NCBI GenBank assembly: GCA_017889705.1
Contig: JAGGAB010000024.1
Location: 1 to 60,235 of the forward strand
DNA length: 60,235 nucleotides
Direction of reading: 5' to 3'
Source: Bacillota bacterium
GTDB taxonomy: Bacteria; Bacillota; Negativicutes; Sporomusales; Sporomusaceae
Within the stretch, counting starts at the first letter, position 1. Each line of letters starts with the position of its first letter. This document shows, one piece after another, positions 52,842 through 60,235 of the stretch. The translations under genes were made by a program, and so were the position numbers. The notes under the pieces were generated by a model that searched no databases, was not told where the DNA came from, and saw nothing but the letters and a program-made list of their open reading frames with translations.

Positions 52842-53657
52842 TCAACCACCATACTCTGGTGTATATTCCAGTAATTTGGTTTTAGCCTTGTTGGCATCCA
52901 ACAGCTTAAACAAGGTGTCAAAATCTGTTGTACTGTACATCGCTATACGGCGCAACAAATAGATGTTGTCCCGATCAGGCTTATTCAGTCCAGGCAGCAC
53001 GGTAAAAGCGGCCTGATAGTCGGCCCCTTCGGTTTTTTCCCATGTTTTTAGATTATAATAGCCATACGGATAGGAAAACAACGCAATATCTCGCGCGGTA
53101 ATTTGCCTCAGTTTCTTTTTAATATCTCCAATCTCGTGTTTTAACTCATTTTCCGGCAATGTCGTCAAATCCCGGTGAGTCAGCGTATGTCCGCCAAAAG
53201 AGATGCCATAGTCAGACATCTCCTGGATCTGCTTGGTTGACAAGCGTTTTTCCCTGTCAATATTTACGCCCACCATAAAAATCACTGCCGTAAATCCTTG
53301 TTCCTGTAATATTGGAAACGCCCTGGTATAATTGTCGTCATACCCGTCGTCAAAGGTAATCAGTATCGGCTTTTCCGGCAGTTCCACAGACTGCCCTCGC
53401 ATGTAAGCCACAAACTTTTCCGGTGGAATAGTCTCAAAACCGGCGCTTTTCAGCATAGCCATCTGGCGTTCAAACTCTGCCGGCGTCACCGTCAAATGAG
53501 GCAGCTCGGTTTTTTCTTCGCTTACATGATGGTATAATAATACAGGTATACCGTTAAGATACTGAGCACAGGCATTATTGGCAAACATGGCAGGTATAAG
53601 TCCGATCAGCAAGCCAATAAGCTGCTGGCACAATAATTTCTTTTTGAAGAATTGCAT
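52842..53657 (-). CDS. Secreted polysaccharide deacetylase
   Basis: 271 residues. Hydrophobic N-terminus (residues 8-30) then a NodB-homology domain: IPVLLYHHVSEE near 37, PILITFDDGYDDNY (metal-binding Asp pair) near 97-110, FGGHTLTHRDLT (HxxxH) and FSYPYGYYN. It removes acetyl groups from a surface polysaccharide such as peptidoglycan or poly-GlcNAc. AGAGGGATC precedes the start. Stand-alone gene. Confidence 0.9.
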   Translation of the reverse strand: MQFFKKKLLCQQLIGLLIGLIPAMFANNACAQYLNGIPVLLYHHVSEEKTELPHLTVTPAEFERQMAMLKSAGFETIPPEKFVAYMRGQSVELPEKPILITFDDGYDDNYTRAFPILQEQGFTAVIFMVGVNIDREKRLSTKQIQEMSDYGISFGGHTLTHRDLTTLPENELKHEIGDIKKKLRQITARDIALFSYPYGYYNLKTWEKTEGADYQAAFTVLPGLNKPDRDNIYLLRRIAMYSTTDFDTLFKLLDANKAKTKLLEYTPEYGG

Positions 53658-53834
53658 TTCTGATCCCTCTTTTATTGGTAGTATTGGCTTATATTATAAC
53701 CCAATTTAAGGAGGAAGAAAACCCGCGTTTACCCCTCTACTTCGCACTGAAGTCTGATATAACAGGCTAGCTTGGCATGTTGCCCATTATTTGCATCTTA
53801 GGTAAAGACTTCAAACCGAAAGGCAGGTTCTACT

Positions 53835-54821
53835 ATGACACAGCTAAAATGGGGCATTCTTTCCACAGGTACTATCGCAAAAAAATTCGCCGACACACTT
53901 TGCCAGCTTCCCAATTGCGGCACACTGCAAGCCGTCGCTTCCCGCAGCCAGGAAGCTGCCGATCAATTTGCCGGCAGTTATAACATTCCACGAGCCTATA
54001 ACGATTATTTATCACTGGTACGCGATCCTGACATCGATGTTATTTATATTGCCACCCCACATTCCCTACATTATGAAAATGCCAAACTCTGCCTGGAACA
54101 TAACAAACATGTGCTTTGTGAAAAATCCTTTACCGTTAACCTGAACCAGGCAACCGCCCTTACTCAACTTGCCAAAGAGAACAACCTATTTCTCATGGAA
54201 GCTTTCTGGACCAAGTTTCTCCCTGCCTATCAGCTGCTTAACCAAACCATCGCCAAAGGAGAAATTGGCAACATAACCCATTTCCGGGCACAGTACGGCT
54301 TTGCGCCAACAGGCGCGCGTTATGTGCGGAAATTTGATCCCAACCTGGCCGGCGGCACTTTACTAGACATCGGTGTTTACGCCCTGGGAGTGGCGGCCAT
54401 GCTGCTGGGTTATCAGCCGGAACATATGTATTCCAACGCCATTATCGGCGAATATGGTACCGACACATTTAACAGCATTATGCTGTCCTACCCCAACGGC
54501 ATCACCGCCCATTTAATTACCGCCATTGGCACCGTTATCGAACAGGAAGCCGTGCTTTTCGGCACTAAAGGCCAGATTACCCTGCCCAATTTTTCGGCTT
54601 TACAAAGCTTTATCGTTGCCAAAAGCGACGGCATTTCTTACACGGTGGATGCTCCCTTTGAAACCAACGGCTTTGAATATCAAATACGGGAAACAGCCGC
54701 CTGCTTACTGGCCAACCAGACCGAAAGCAGCATCATGACTCACCAAAACACCTTAGCCATCATGAAACTAATGGATGAAGCCCGCGCCGCCTGGGGATTG
54801 CGCTTCCCTTGCGAGGCGTAA
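53835..54821 (+). CDS. Gfo/Idh/MocA family oxidoreductase
   Basis: 328 residues. NAD(P)-binding GILSTGTIAKKFADTL at 7-22, then VIYIATPHSLHYENAKLCLE and CEKSFTVNLNQA (the EKP-like catalytic lysine region reads EKS), and GGTLLDIGVYALG near 171 (D..Y/H catalytic area). Closest in layout to dihydrodiol-dehydrogenase-type members of the family. Substrate unknown. Own ribosome site (AAGGCAGG) and terminator; monocistronic. Confidence 0.85.
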   Translation: MTQLKWGILSTGTIAKKFADTLCQLPNCGTLQAVASRSQEAADQFAGSYNIPRAYNDYLSLVRDPDIDVIYIATPHSLHYENAKLCLEHNKHVLCEKSFTVNLNQATALTQLAKENNLFLMEAFWTKFLPAYQLLNQTIAKGEIGNITHFRAQYGFAPTGARYVRKFDPNLAGGTLLDIGVYALGVAAMLLGYQPEHMYSNAIIGEYGTDTFNSIMLSYPNGITAHLITAIGTVIEQEAVLFGTKGQITLPNFSALQSFIVAKSDGISYTVDAPFETNGFEYQIRETAACLLANQTESSIMTHQNTLAIMKLMDEARAAWGLRFPCEA

Positions 54822-54872
54822 ACCAGTACCTCCGCCGCTACCAAACACAAACTAATATATCATTACATTTTT

Positions 54873-54912
54873 ACGGCCTCGGCTGCTGTTTTCCCACAGT
54901 AGCCGAGGCCGT
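54873..54912 (+). terminator. Terminator of the Gfo/Idh/MocA gene
   Basis: Arms ACGGCCTCGGCTGCTG and CAGTAGCCGAGGCCGT, long stem, then CTTTCTT. It may also serve the converging modA gene. Confidence 0.88.
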
Positions 54913-54975
54913 CTTTCTTGCTAATTATAATTTTACTATATCCAACTGCGTGCAATCTTAGAATAGCCTGCTTTA

Positions 54976-55782
54976 TTACTTACCCATAACAAAACCGTTT
55001 TTTTCAAAAACAGCTTTGCTTTCAGCACTAAACAGATATTCGACAAAAGCTTCTGCCGCTTTCTGCTGTTTGCTGTTGGTGGCTATGGCTACCGGGTAAA
55101 CAATGGGCTCATGGCTGCCTTCCGGTGCAACAGCAGCAACCTTTACTTTATCACTGGAAATAGCATCGGTTTTATATACAATTCCGGCTTCAACATTGCC
55201 TGTTTCGGTATAAGCCAAAACAGTGCGCACATCTTTCGCAAATACCACACGGTCTTTTACTTTGTCCCACAGTCCCAGCTTTTGTAATACCTGTTGTGCA
55301 TACTGACCGGCAGGCACGACGGCTGTTTCACCCAGCGCAAGCTTCTGCACAGCATCCTGGTTTAAATCTTCATATTTGGTTATATTCAGTTTACTATCCT
55401 TGGACACAACAACCACCAATTTATTCTCAACCAGATTTTTACGAGTGGCTTTATTCATAAGATTTTTTGCCTCAAGTTCGTTCATTTGCTTTGGTGCAGC
55501 TGAAATAAAAATATCGGCAGGCGCACCCTGCTCAATTTGTTTTTGCAGTGAACCCGAAGCTCCCAGATTATAGACAAGCTTTACATTAGGATTTTTGGCC
55601 TGGTAGTTCTTTTGAATTTCCGCCAAGGCATCTTTCAGACTAACCGCAGCCGAAATATTGAGTTCCACCGACTGAGCTTGCTGCGCCGCAGGTGGAGCCT
55701 GTTTTTCGCCACTGCAACCAGACAGAGCCACAACCACAGTTAACAAACAAGCCACCACAAACAATAAACTTATCTTTCGCAT
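54976..55782 (-). CDS. modA: Molybdate ABC transporter substrate-binding lipoprotein
   Basis: 268 residues. The lipobox (VALSGC) lies near residue 23. ModA marks: NISAAVSLKDALAEIQKNYQ (oxyanion-binding Ser), YNLGASGSLQKQIEQGAPAD, IFISAAPKQMNELEAK and LGETAVVPAGQYA. It brings molybdate or tungstate to an ABC permease; modB and modC are not in the window, so this is an orphan binding protein. The ATG at 55782 has GGGGG nine nt upstream. The upstream promoter region is a mirror image of the one serving the operon at 56366. Confidence 0.92.
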   Translation of the reverse strand: MRKISLLFVVACLLTVVVALSGCSGEKQAPPAAQQAQSVELNISAAVSLKDALAEIQKNYQAKNPNVKLVYNLGASGSLQKQIEQGAPADIFISAAPKQMNELEAKNLMNKATRKNLVENKLVVVVSKDSKLNITKYEDLNQDAVQKLALGETAVVPAGQYAQQVLQKLGLWDKVKDRVVFAKDVRTVLAYTETGNVEAGIVYKTDAISSDKVKVAAVAPEGSHEPIVYPVAIATNSKQQKAAEAFVEYLFSAESKAVFEKNGFVMGK

Positions 55783-55847
55783 AATCTCTTCCCCCTCATG
55801 TTCGCTCTGTCCGGCAGTCAAACCGCCAAGTAAGCGTTTAATTAAAA

Positions 55848-56072
55848 TAAACTAACTTAAACAAACATAACTTTACTTGTTATTATAGTACTGATCCTCC
55901 AACAATTGCAAGCTAATAACAGATATTTTATTTAAAAATATCTGTTATTAGCTTGCATTATATATAAAATATACTAATTTAAAGCCTCTAATAGTTACTA
56001 TTTCTATTGCATAATTTCTCCTCAGATACTATAATAGCATTAAAATCAGTTATATTTGTTTAAGTTAGTTTA
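55848..56072. promoter_or_regulatory. Mirror-symmetric divergent promoter region of modA and the 56.4-58.4 kb operon
   Basis: Two 24-nt inverted copies of GTTATRTTTGTTTAAGTTAG... (55871-55848 and 56049-56072, one mismatch) each lie 10-13 nt downstream of a TATAAT (55887-55882 minus; 56030-56035 plus). Each TATAAT is 17-18 nt from TTGCAA or TTGCAT. Both sides therefore carry -35, -10 and the same downstream element. A common regulator or a recent inverted duplication is implied. Confidence 0.65.
55907..55957. other. 51-bp palindrome between the divergent promoters
   Basis: Arms of 22 bp, perfectly complementary (TGCAAGCTAATAACAGATAT..), with a 7-nt loop TATTTAA. AT-rich, without T-run, so not a typical terminator. 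It could be a regulator site or a decayed mobile element core. One arm end overlaps the modA -35 element. Confidence 0.65.
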
Positions 56073-56160
56073 TGTTAGTTGTTATGAATTGCTTTGTTTT
56101 TCCATATTTACAATCACATACTTTGCTCCTTAGCCGCTTTACCTAACCCTTGACGCGGTA

Positions 56161-56330
56161 TGGTATCCGGCCGATCGGCATAGCGGGAAACGGCTATGTC
56201 TCCCTTTTCCCTTGGAAAGGAGCAATATTTTTAGGCGGCGCAGCCTGCGTCTACTTCTCGGTTGGCATTTCGCTCGCTTACATCTATTGCCAAGTCTTTC
56301 CATCGCGGATAGGCTTGGCATCTTTTGTTC
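56161..56330 (+). ncRNA. Riboswitch-like structured leader of the 119-aa/DUF2325 operon
   Basis: A G+C-rich stretch in an AT-rich neighbourhood, 35-205 nt before the 56366 start. Stems: TATCCG (56164) with CGGATA (56306); CATAGC with GCTATG (56179-56198); CTCC..GGAG (56200-56222); TTGGCA (56262) with TGCCAA (56288). A competing hairpin, TGCCAAG with CTTGGCA (56288-56294/56314-56320, 13 of 14 pairs including a wobble), contains CGGATA and is followed by TCTTTTGTTCT. Two exclusive folds with a terminator are the form of a riboswitch. I do not recognise a known class. Confidence 0.5.
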
Positions 56331-56365
56331 TCAAGAACCACTACTACCTTACTAGGAGGAAAATT

Positions 56366-56725
56366 ATGTTCGAACGCATTCATGCCCAGAGTGATCTCCT
56401 GAAGGGCGGAAAAATCATGTTATTAGTCGATTGCGAACCTGGTTGCTATACATTAACTGACTTAGAATACTCCGAACACGCACTGCAAGAACTCCTTGTA
56501 GACACACAAAAAACCATTCAGGAAGCCATTGCTACCAAAAACAACTTTACTCTTGAAACCTATGTCAATATCCTCACATCGCTAACCAACAACCTTAAAG
56601 TCATTACCGAATCACTACTTGCAGTCAAAACAAGAATCCATACGACCCAAAATGTTCAAAGTAAAATCATTGCCGAATCCTACCAAATAGAAAGTATCGA
56701 ATACCGCGCAAATAAACTTGGATAA
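56366..56725 (+). CDS. Protein of unknown function, partner of the DUF2325 protein
   Basis: 119 residues, chosen from the ATG at 56366 with AGGAGG upstream. The open frame runs back to 56150 through the structured leader but that part has no good start. Mostly helical; the first 25 residues (MFERIHAQSDLLKGGKIMLLVD) are followed by two long helices rich in Thr/Asn/Glu (NFTLETYVNILTSLTNNLKV). No family recognised. It precedes the 558-aa gene by 18 nt, so they form an operon and may form a complex. Confidence 0.65.
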   Translation: MFERIHAQSDLLKGGKIMLLVDCEPGCYTLTDLEYSEHALQELLVDTQKTIQEAIATKNNFTLETYVNILTSLTNNLKVITESLLAVKTRIHTTQNVQSKIIAESYQIESIEYRANKLG

Positions 56726-56743
56726 AGAGCGAGGTAAGTTCGT

Positions 56744-58420
56744 ATGAACACTGCAGATTTCACGTTAACAATCAATTCTATTACGATTGATACACTCCCC
56801 CTTTTTGTCCAGCTCACCGCTGATATGACCTCCTCCTACAAAGAAATTGACTTACTCTATCAAACCGATAAAACCCGCTACCAACTTGCCGCCTCCCGTT
56901 CTCCTTATGTTAATCATCCTTTGTTCAGCAGTGGCAGCATTGACCGGCAAATTTATGCAGCCAAATATTTGGGACTGCTTCTAGCCGCTTTCGAAACTGG
57001 ACCTGCCTCCACTTTATTCCAAAAAACAATAGCCATTCCGGCAAAATACCATAATGAACTATACCTTTACATTAAAAATTCCGAACTAATTGATTTATCC
57101 CTGGCAGCTGACCCGAGGTACTATGCCGCTTCCACCCCAGGAAATCACTATCACAATCTCCTTACAGGTGCAACAACGCACTATCTTCAATATTTCGTCA
57201 CACTATATCCAGCTATTGATTTGCCACTGCAAGCCTCCTTAAAATTTGCCCTATTTATGGTATGTGCTTTGGGAAAAAGAGCAAATACATCTGACCCCGC
57301 AACACTTTTTATGCTTCAAGTACTTGCCAGCCCCCTTGATAACACCAGCGAATTTCAACTGTTAAAGAAAAGATTAAACAAAGCAACCGTAAAAAAAATG
57401 GCTCGCTATCTTAAAAATTTGATATACCAAAAAGTTTTTCATAATTATCTTGATCCTTGGAATGGCGATCATTACTGGGAAGGATTAACCCATTGCAGCG
57501 CCTACCTGTCGTCATTAACCAAAATGTCTTTGTTTTCCCCAAAACTTCTGACACATAGTAAGGAAAGGGATGTCGAGCTGCTGTGCCGCCTCTATATTGT
57601 AAAAATGACTGCAGAATTATTTCGTGCTAACAAGAAAAAGCGCAAAGAAGATATGGAAATAGATTGCGCCGAATTTGTCATGTTCGGCTTAAGCATTCTT
57701 GAATTCGTAAGAGAATATAAGAAAACAAGAAAATATTATTTTGAACATAATCCGCCTTTTTCAGTTGCCGAAGTCACCGAGCTCAAACAGCAGCTCCAGG
57801 CTTATGAAGCAGAAATCCAAAAAACCAATGCAGCTCTGGCAGAAAAAACGAATTTGCTGGTTCGCAAAGAAGCAGAAATTAACAACCTGGTAATACAACA
57901 AAAATTTGCAATAAACGCATTAACCAAAGAAAACAACCTGCTAAAAATCAAACTTGCTGAAACAGAAATGCAAGCTAGGATCACAGACACCAAAACCGTA
58001 CAGCCGGCTACTGTAATAAACATTGATACAGCTGCCAAAAAGCACGTCAATTCAGAAGCATATTTAAGATCGTTAGGTAATATTCATGTCTTGGTTATTG
58101 GCGGCACCGAAAACTGGCAGACTAAATTAAAAAACAAATTTCCACATTTCGTCTATCTTTTAGGCGATACAAACAATTTTGATGAAACACTTATTGTCAA
58201 TGCTGATATTGTTTTCGCTAATGTCCGCTACAAATTCAGCCATGATTGTTTTTATAAGTTCATCAAACTTATTCGCCAATATGACAAACGCTTGGTATTT
58301 TTGGCCAAAACCAACATAGCGCTTACCATCCAGCAAATCGCAAATGCTTTATCACCTCTCCATTCAACAGAAAAGGCCGCTACTTTGCAGGGTAGCGGAT
58401 GCATTTCGACATATGAATAA
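56744..58420 (+). CDS. Coiled-coil protein with C-terminal DUF2325 domain
   Basis: 558 residues, AT-rich relative to its neighbours. Residues 1-340 are mainly alpha-helical and match no family I know. Residues about 345-415 form a coiled coil (ELKQQLQAYEAEIQKTNAAL, then EKTNLLVRKEAEIN). Residues 448-530 match DUF2325: HVLVIGGTENW, FVYLLGD, NADIVFANVRYKFSHDCFYK (conserved SH). DUF2325 is a Rossmann-like domain of unknown role. The tail (531-558) is polar. GAGCGAGG precedes the start. With the 119-aa protein and leader this is the most distinctive unknown unit in the window. Confidence 0.75.
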   Translation: MNTADFTLTINSITIDTLPLFVQLTADMTSSYKEIDLLYQTDKTRYQLAASRSPYVNHPLFSSGSIDRQIYAAKYLGLLLAAFETGPASTLFQKTIAIPAKYHNELYLYIKNSELIDLSLAADPRYYAASTPGNHYHNLLTGATTHYLQYFVTLYPAIDLPLQASLKFALFMVCALGKRANTSDPATLFMLQVLASPLDNTSEFQLLKKRLNKATVKKMARYLKNLIYQKVFHNYLDPWNGDHYWEGLTHCSAYLSSLTKMSLFSPKLLTHSKERDVELLCRLYIVKMTAELFRANKKKRKEDMEIDCAEFVMFGLSILEFVREYKKTRKYYFEHNPPFSVAEVTELKQQLQAYEAEIQKTNAALAEKTNLLVRKEAEINNLVIQQKFAINALTKENNLLKIKLAETEMQARITDTKTVQPATVINIDTAAKKHVNSEAYLRSLGNIHVLVIGGTENWQTKLKNKFPHFVYLLGDTNNFDETLIVNADIVFANVRYKFSHDCFYKFIKLIRQYDKRLVFLAKTNIALTIQQIANALSPLHSTEKAATLQGSGCISTYE

Positions 58421-58549
58421 ACCCACTAAGAACGGCTAATCAGCCCTTAACTTCCACTTATCTGCGCAGTAGTTTCTAACAAAATTAGCTATCAACTAAT
58501 TTTTACAAACCTCAATGCACGCTTTGCCGGCCTTTCCCGCCGAGAATTT

Positions 58550-58619
58550 GACCCTGAATAATTTCGGCTAGCTTTCAGGCGGTGGCACAACGTCGACTGA
58601 ATTGAGTCTCCATTTATTA
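58550..58619 (-). repeat. Dispersed repeat family 2, copy 3, encoding the transporter's C-terminus
   Basis: Plus strand ACCCTGAATAATTTCGGCTA and further CGACTGAATTGAGTCTCCAT, aligning with copies at 37883-37952 and 49997-50067. On the minus strand it is in frame with the OFA transporter and supplies its last residues KWRLNSVDVVPPPES. AAGAACGGCTAA, next to copy 1, also occurs at 58429-58441. Confidence 0.65.
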
Positions 58620-59893
58620 TTATTTAAAGCAAAGGTAATCGCCAATCCCAGTGCTAGCAGTACAGCAGCCGTCACAAAGGTATACCGGGCAGCTTCAGCC
58701 GCAAAGTTATCTTTTAGAAAAGCCACGATCTGAGGGCCTACGATTCCGCCGCACCCCCAGGCGGTAAGAATAGCACCATAAACAACCGGCATTAGTTTTT
58801 GTCCAAAAACGTCAAGGATAAACGAAGGCATCGAGCCGAAACCGCCACCATAGCAAAGAAGAATATAGCAGACAAGAATGCTGAAAATAATTGGATCGCT
58901 GACAAAAAGCAATGCACCAAAGACCACAAACTGCGTGCCAAGAATCAACCGGAAGGTTTGCACTCGGCCGATTTTATCAGACAACCCGCCCCAGAAAAAG
59001 CGGCCGACACCATTAAAAATAGAACTGACAGCAATTAAAGTTGCACCGGCGGCAGCTAGTCCGGCAACCACTTGTGGATTATTGAGTGCAGCCGGTTCCA
59101 TGGTTTTCTTCAAAAGATCCTGGAGCAAAGGCGATTGAAAACCAATGAACATAATGCCGGCAATAATGTTGAAAAAGAATATTGTCCACATCATCAGAAA
59201 TTTGCCGGAGAGAATACACTGTTTAGCGGTAACATTATCTTGAAAAGCCTGCGCCCCATCCGAAACTGCCGAAGGAATATAACCCTTCGGCATATAATTT
59301 GCCGGTGGATTAACAAGACAATAGCCTGCTGGCAGTGTGACAATAAGCATAACTGCTCCGACATAAGAAAATACCAGCACAAGATTTCCGCCGGTGATGG
59401 CCATAAAACCCGGCGCCAAAACCTTAGCCATAATAAGCGCGCCAAAACCAAAACCCATAACCACCATTCCGGTAATTAAGCCTTTTTTATCCGGGAACCA
59501 CTTAGCTGCAGTTGCCACAGGAGTAACATAACCAAGACCCAGTCCGATGCCGCCGATTACGCCATACCCGGCATATAGTAGCAAGAGGCTTTTGACAGCA
59601 AGAGCATATGCTCCAATAAAATAGCCGAGACTAAACAATGCGCCGCCACTCATGGCAAGCTTTCGCGGACCAAATTTCGGGAGATTGACGCCACCCCAGG
59701 CCGCCGCTAATCCCAGAAAGAAAATAGCCAGACTGAATGCCCAGGCAGCCTGAGAGTTAGTCCAATTGTTAGCCGCCATAATCGGTTGTTGAAAGAAGCT
59801 CCAGGCATAAACAGTTCCCAGCGCAAGCTGGAGTAATGTTCCCATAATGGCTATCAGCCATCGGTTTGGAATACTTTGCAATTCCGGTTTCAT
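58568..59893 (-). CDS. OFA-family MFS transporter (oxalate/formate antiporter type)
   Basis: 441 residues, 12 membrane segments. OFA features: RWLIAIMGTLLQLALGTVYAW near 11-31, the PKFGPRKLAMSGG loop, GYVTPVATAAKWFPDKKGLI (family signature) near 128-147 and NGVGRFFWGGLSDKIGR (central loop). Substrate could be oxalate/formate or another monocarboxylate. ATG at 59893 has GGGAGGGG upstream; the frame reaches back to 60004 without support. The last 15 residues come from the repeat at 58550-58619. Confidence 0.88.
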   Translation of the reverse strand: MKPELQSIPNRWLIAIMGTLLQLALGTVYAWSFFQQPIMAANNWTNSQAAWAFSLAIFFLGLAAAWGGVNLPKFGPRKLAMSGGALFSLGYFIGAYALAVKSLLLLYAGYGVIGGIGLGLGYVTPVATAAKWFPDKKGLITGMVVMGFGFGALIMAKVLAPGFMAITGGNLVLVFSYVGAVMLIVTLPAGYCLVNPPANYMPKGYIPSAVSDGAQAFQDNVTAKQCILSGKFLMMWTIFFFNIIAGIMFIGFQSPLLQDLLKKTMEPAALNNPQVVAGLAAAGATLIAVSSIFNGVGRFFWGGLSDKIGRVQTFRLILGTQFVVFGALLFVSDPIIFSILVCYILLCYGGGFGSMPSFILDVFGQKLMPVVYGAILTAWGCGGIVGPQIVAFLKDNFAAEAARYTFVTAAVLLALGLAITFALNNNKWRLNSVDVVPPPES

Positions 59894-60235
59894 AATTTTC
59901 CCCTCCCTCTTAGTACACAAACAAAAAACCATCCGGACATACATTACACACCGCAGTATATAATCTTGCCCAGACGGTCGGCATTTCAAGAATCTGTACT
60001 TCACGTGGTAAACTCCACTTAACCGTCAGTAGTACAAATCCACTATTTACATTTGTCCCCAGTTTAGCAAACTATGTTTCACTCGTCAATCCCCTTAGTA
60101 AGTGGGGACTTATTTAAGACAATGTTCAGCGATAAAGTGGGACAAGGAACCTGTCAGACTGTGTGAAAAGTGGTTAAAATTCACATAAAACTACAAATAT
60201 GTTAAAATATAGTCAAATGCTGATTGAGAAGGTGA
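59894..60235 (+). promoter_or_regulatory. Promoter for a gene beyond the window edge
   Basis: TTCACA (60180-60185), a 17-nt spacer and TAAAAT (60203-60208), then GAGAAGGTGA at the very end, a plausible ribosome site for a plus-strand gene starting outside. The rest of this 342-nt stretch holds an inverted GTCCCCA/TGGGGAC pair (about 60055-60108) and no gene. Confidence 0.5.

Noticed and set aside
55848..56072. Miniature inverted-repeat transposable element
   Set aside because: The 24-nt inverted ends and internal palindrome fit, but no target-site duplication is visible and each arm coincides with a promoter, so a regulatory reading is preferred. It is not fully excluded.
56150..56365. 72-residue N-terminal extension of the 119-aa protein
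   Set aside because: It runs through the structured leader, has no ribosome site, and the ATG at 56366 has an ideal AGGAGG. The peptide resembles no family.
1..60235. CRISPR array, tRNA or rRNA genes, transposase or prophage genes
   Set aside because: None seen. The dispersed repeats are few, long and unevenly spaced, unlike CRISPR; no cloverleaf or transposase motif was found by eye.

Overview
The window looks like chromosome from an endospore-forming Firmicute, most probably a Negativicute close to Sporomusa. This is an inference. It rests on strong AGGAGG-type ribosome binding sites, many lipoprotein substrate-binding proteins, an ilvBN T-box leader, a PhoP-type TTAACA triple repeat, and above all a tandem pair of unequal CobT homologues behind a cobalamin riboswitch, which resembles the ArsA/ArsB phenol-activating enzyme of Sporomusa ovata. 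No rRNA, tRNA, CRISPR array, transposase or prophage was seen. Most genes lie on the minus strand.

Layout. 1-3.4 kb: a truncated AraC regulator, an AIM24 protein with a lipoprotein, and a TRIC/UPF0126 membrane protein. 2.9-13.6 kb: one long carbon-phosphorus lyase operon (phnF-D-C-E-G-H-I-J-K-L-M, a TIM-barrel protein and a PhnO-like acetyltransferase) behind a probable Pho box. PhnK has lost the stretch that should carry its H-loop. 13.7-18.6 kb: a hexuronate locus (GntR regulator, uxuA, TRAP transporter dctQMP). The partner oxidoreductase uxuB at 20.7-22.3 kb shares its operator. 18.7-20.6 kb: a Bax-inhibitor-like membrane protein, a tiny Cys-rich protein and a charged secreted protein. 22.5-24.9 kb: the ArsAB-like pair and its riboswitch. 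25.4-32.5 kb: an orphan amino-acid-type binding protein, then a tripartite tricarboxylate transporter operon headed by a sensor kinase.

32.7-43.2 kb: housekeeping and transport genes (3D-domain protein, HAD phosphatase, xpt, GNAT, glutamate-synthase-like FMN protein, ECF S component, MFS, a stand-alone GHKL ATPase, DAACS symporter). 43.5-50 kb: an FAD/BFD oxidoreductase, an FliD-like fragment, exonuclease III, a YitT protein, and a signalling group (CheX, REC-CheX, HD-GYP). 50.2-54.8 kb: ilvBN with its T-box, a polysaccharide deacetylase and a Gfo/Idh/MocA oxidoreductase. 55-58.4 kb: modA faces, across mirror-image promoters, an AT-rich two-gene operon (119-aa protein plus coiled-coil/DUF2325 protein) that has a long riboswitch-like leader. 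58.6-59.9 kb: an OFA-family MFS transporter.

Two families of dispersed intergenic repeats were found: copies at 20.4 and 25.1 kb whose stems covary, and copies at 37.9, 50.0 and 58.6 kb, one of which encodes the C-terminal tail of a transporter. The best candidates for undescribed biology are the modA/DUF2325 divergent region with its leader, the H-loop-less PhnK with its unusual operon partners, and the repeat families.
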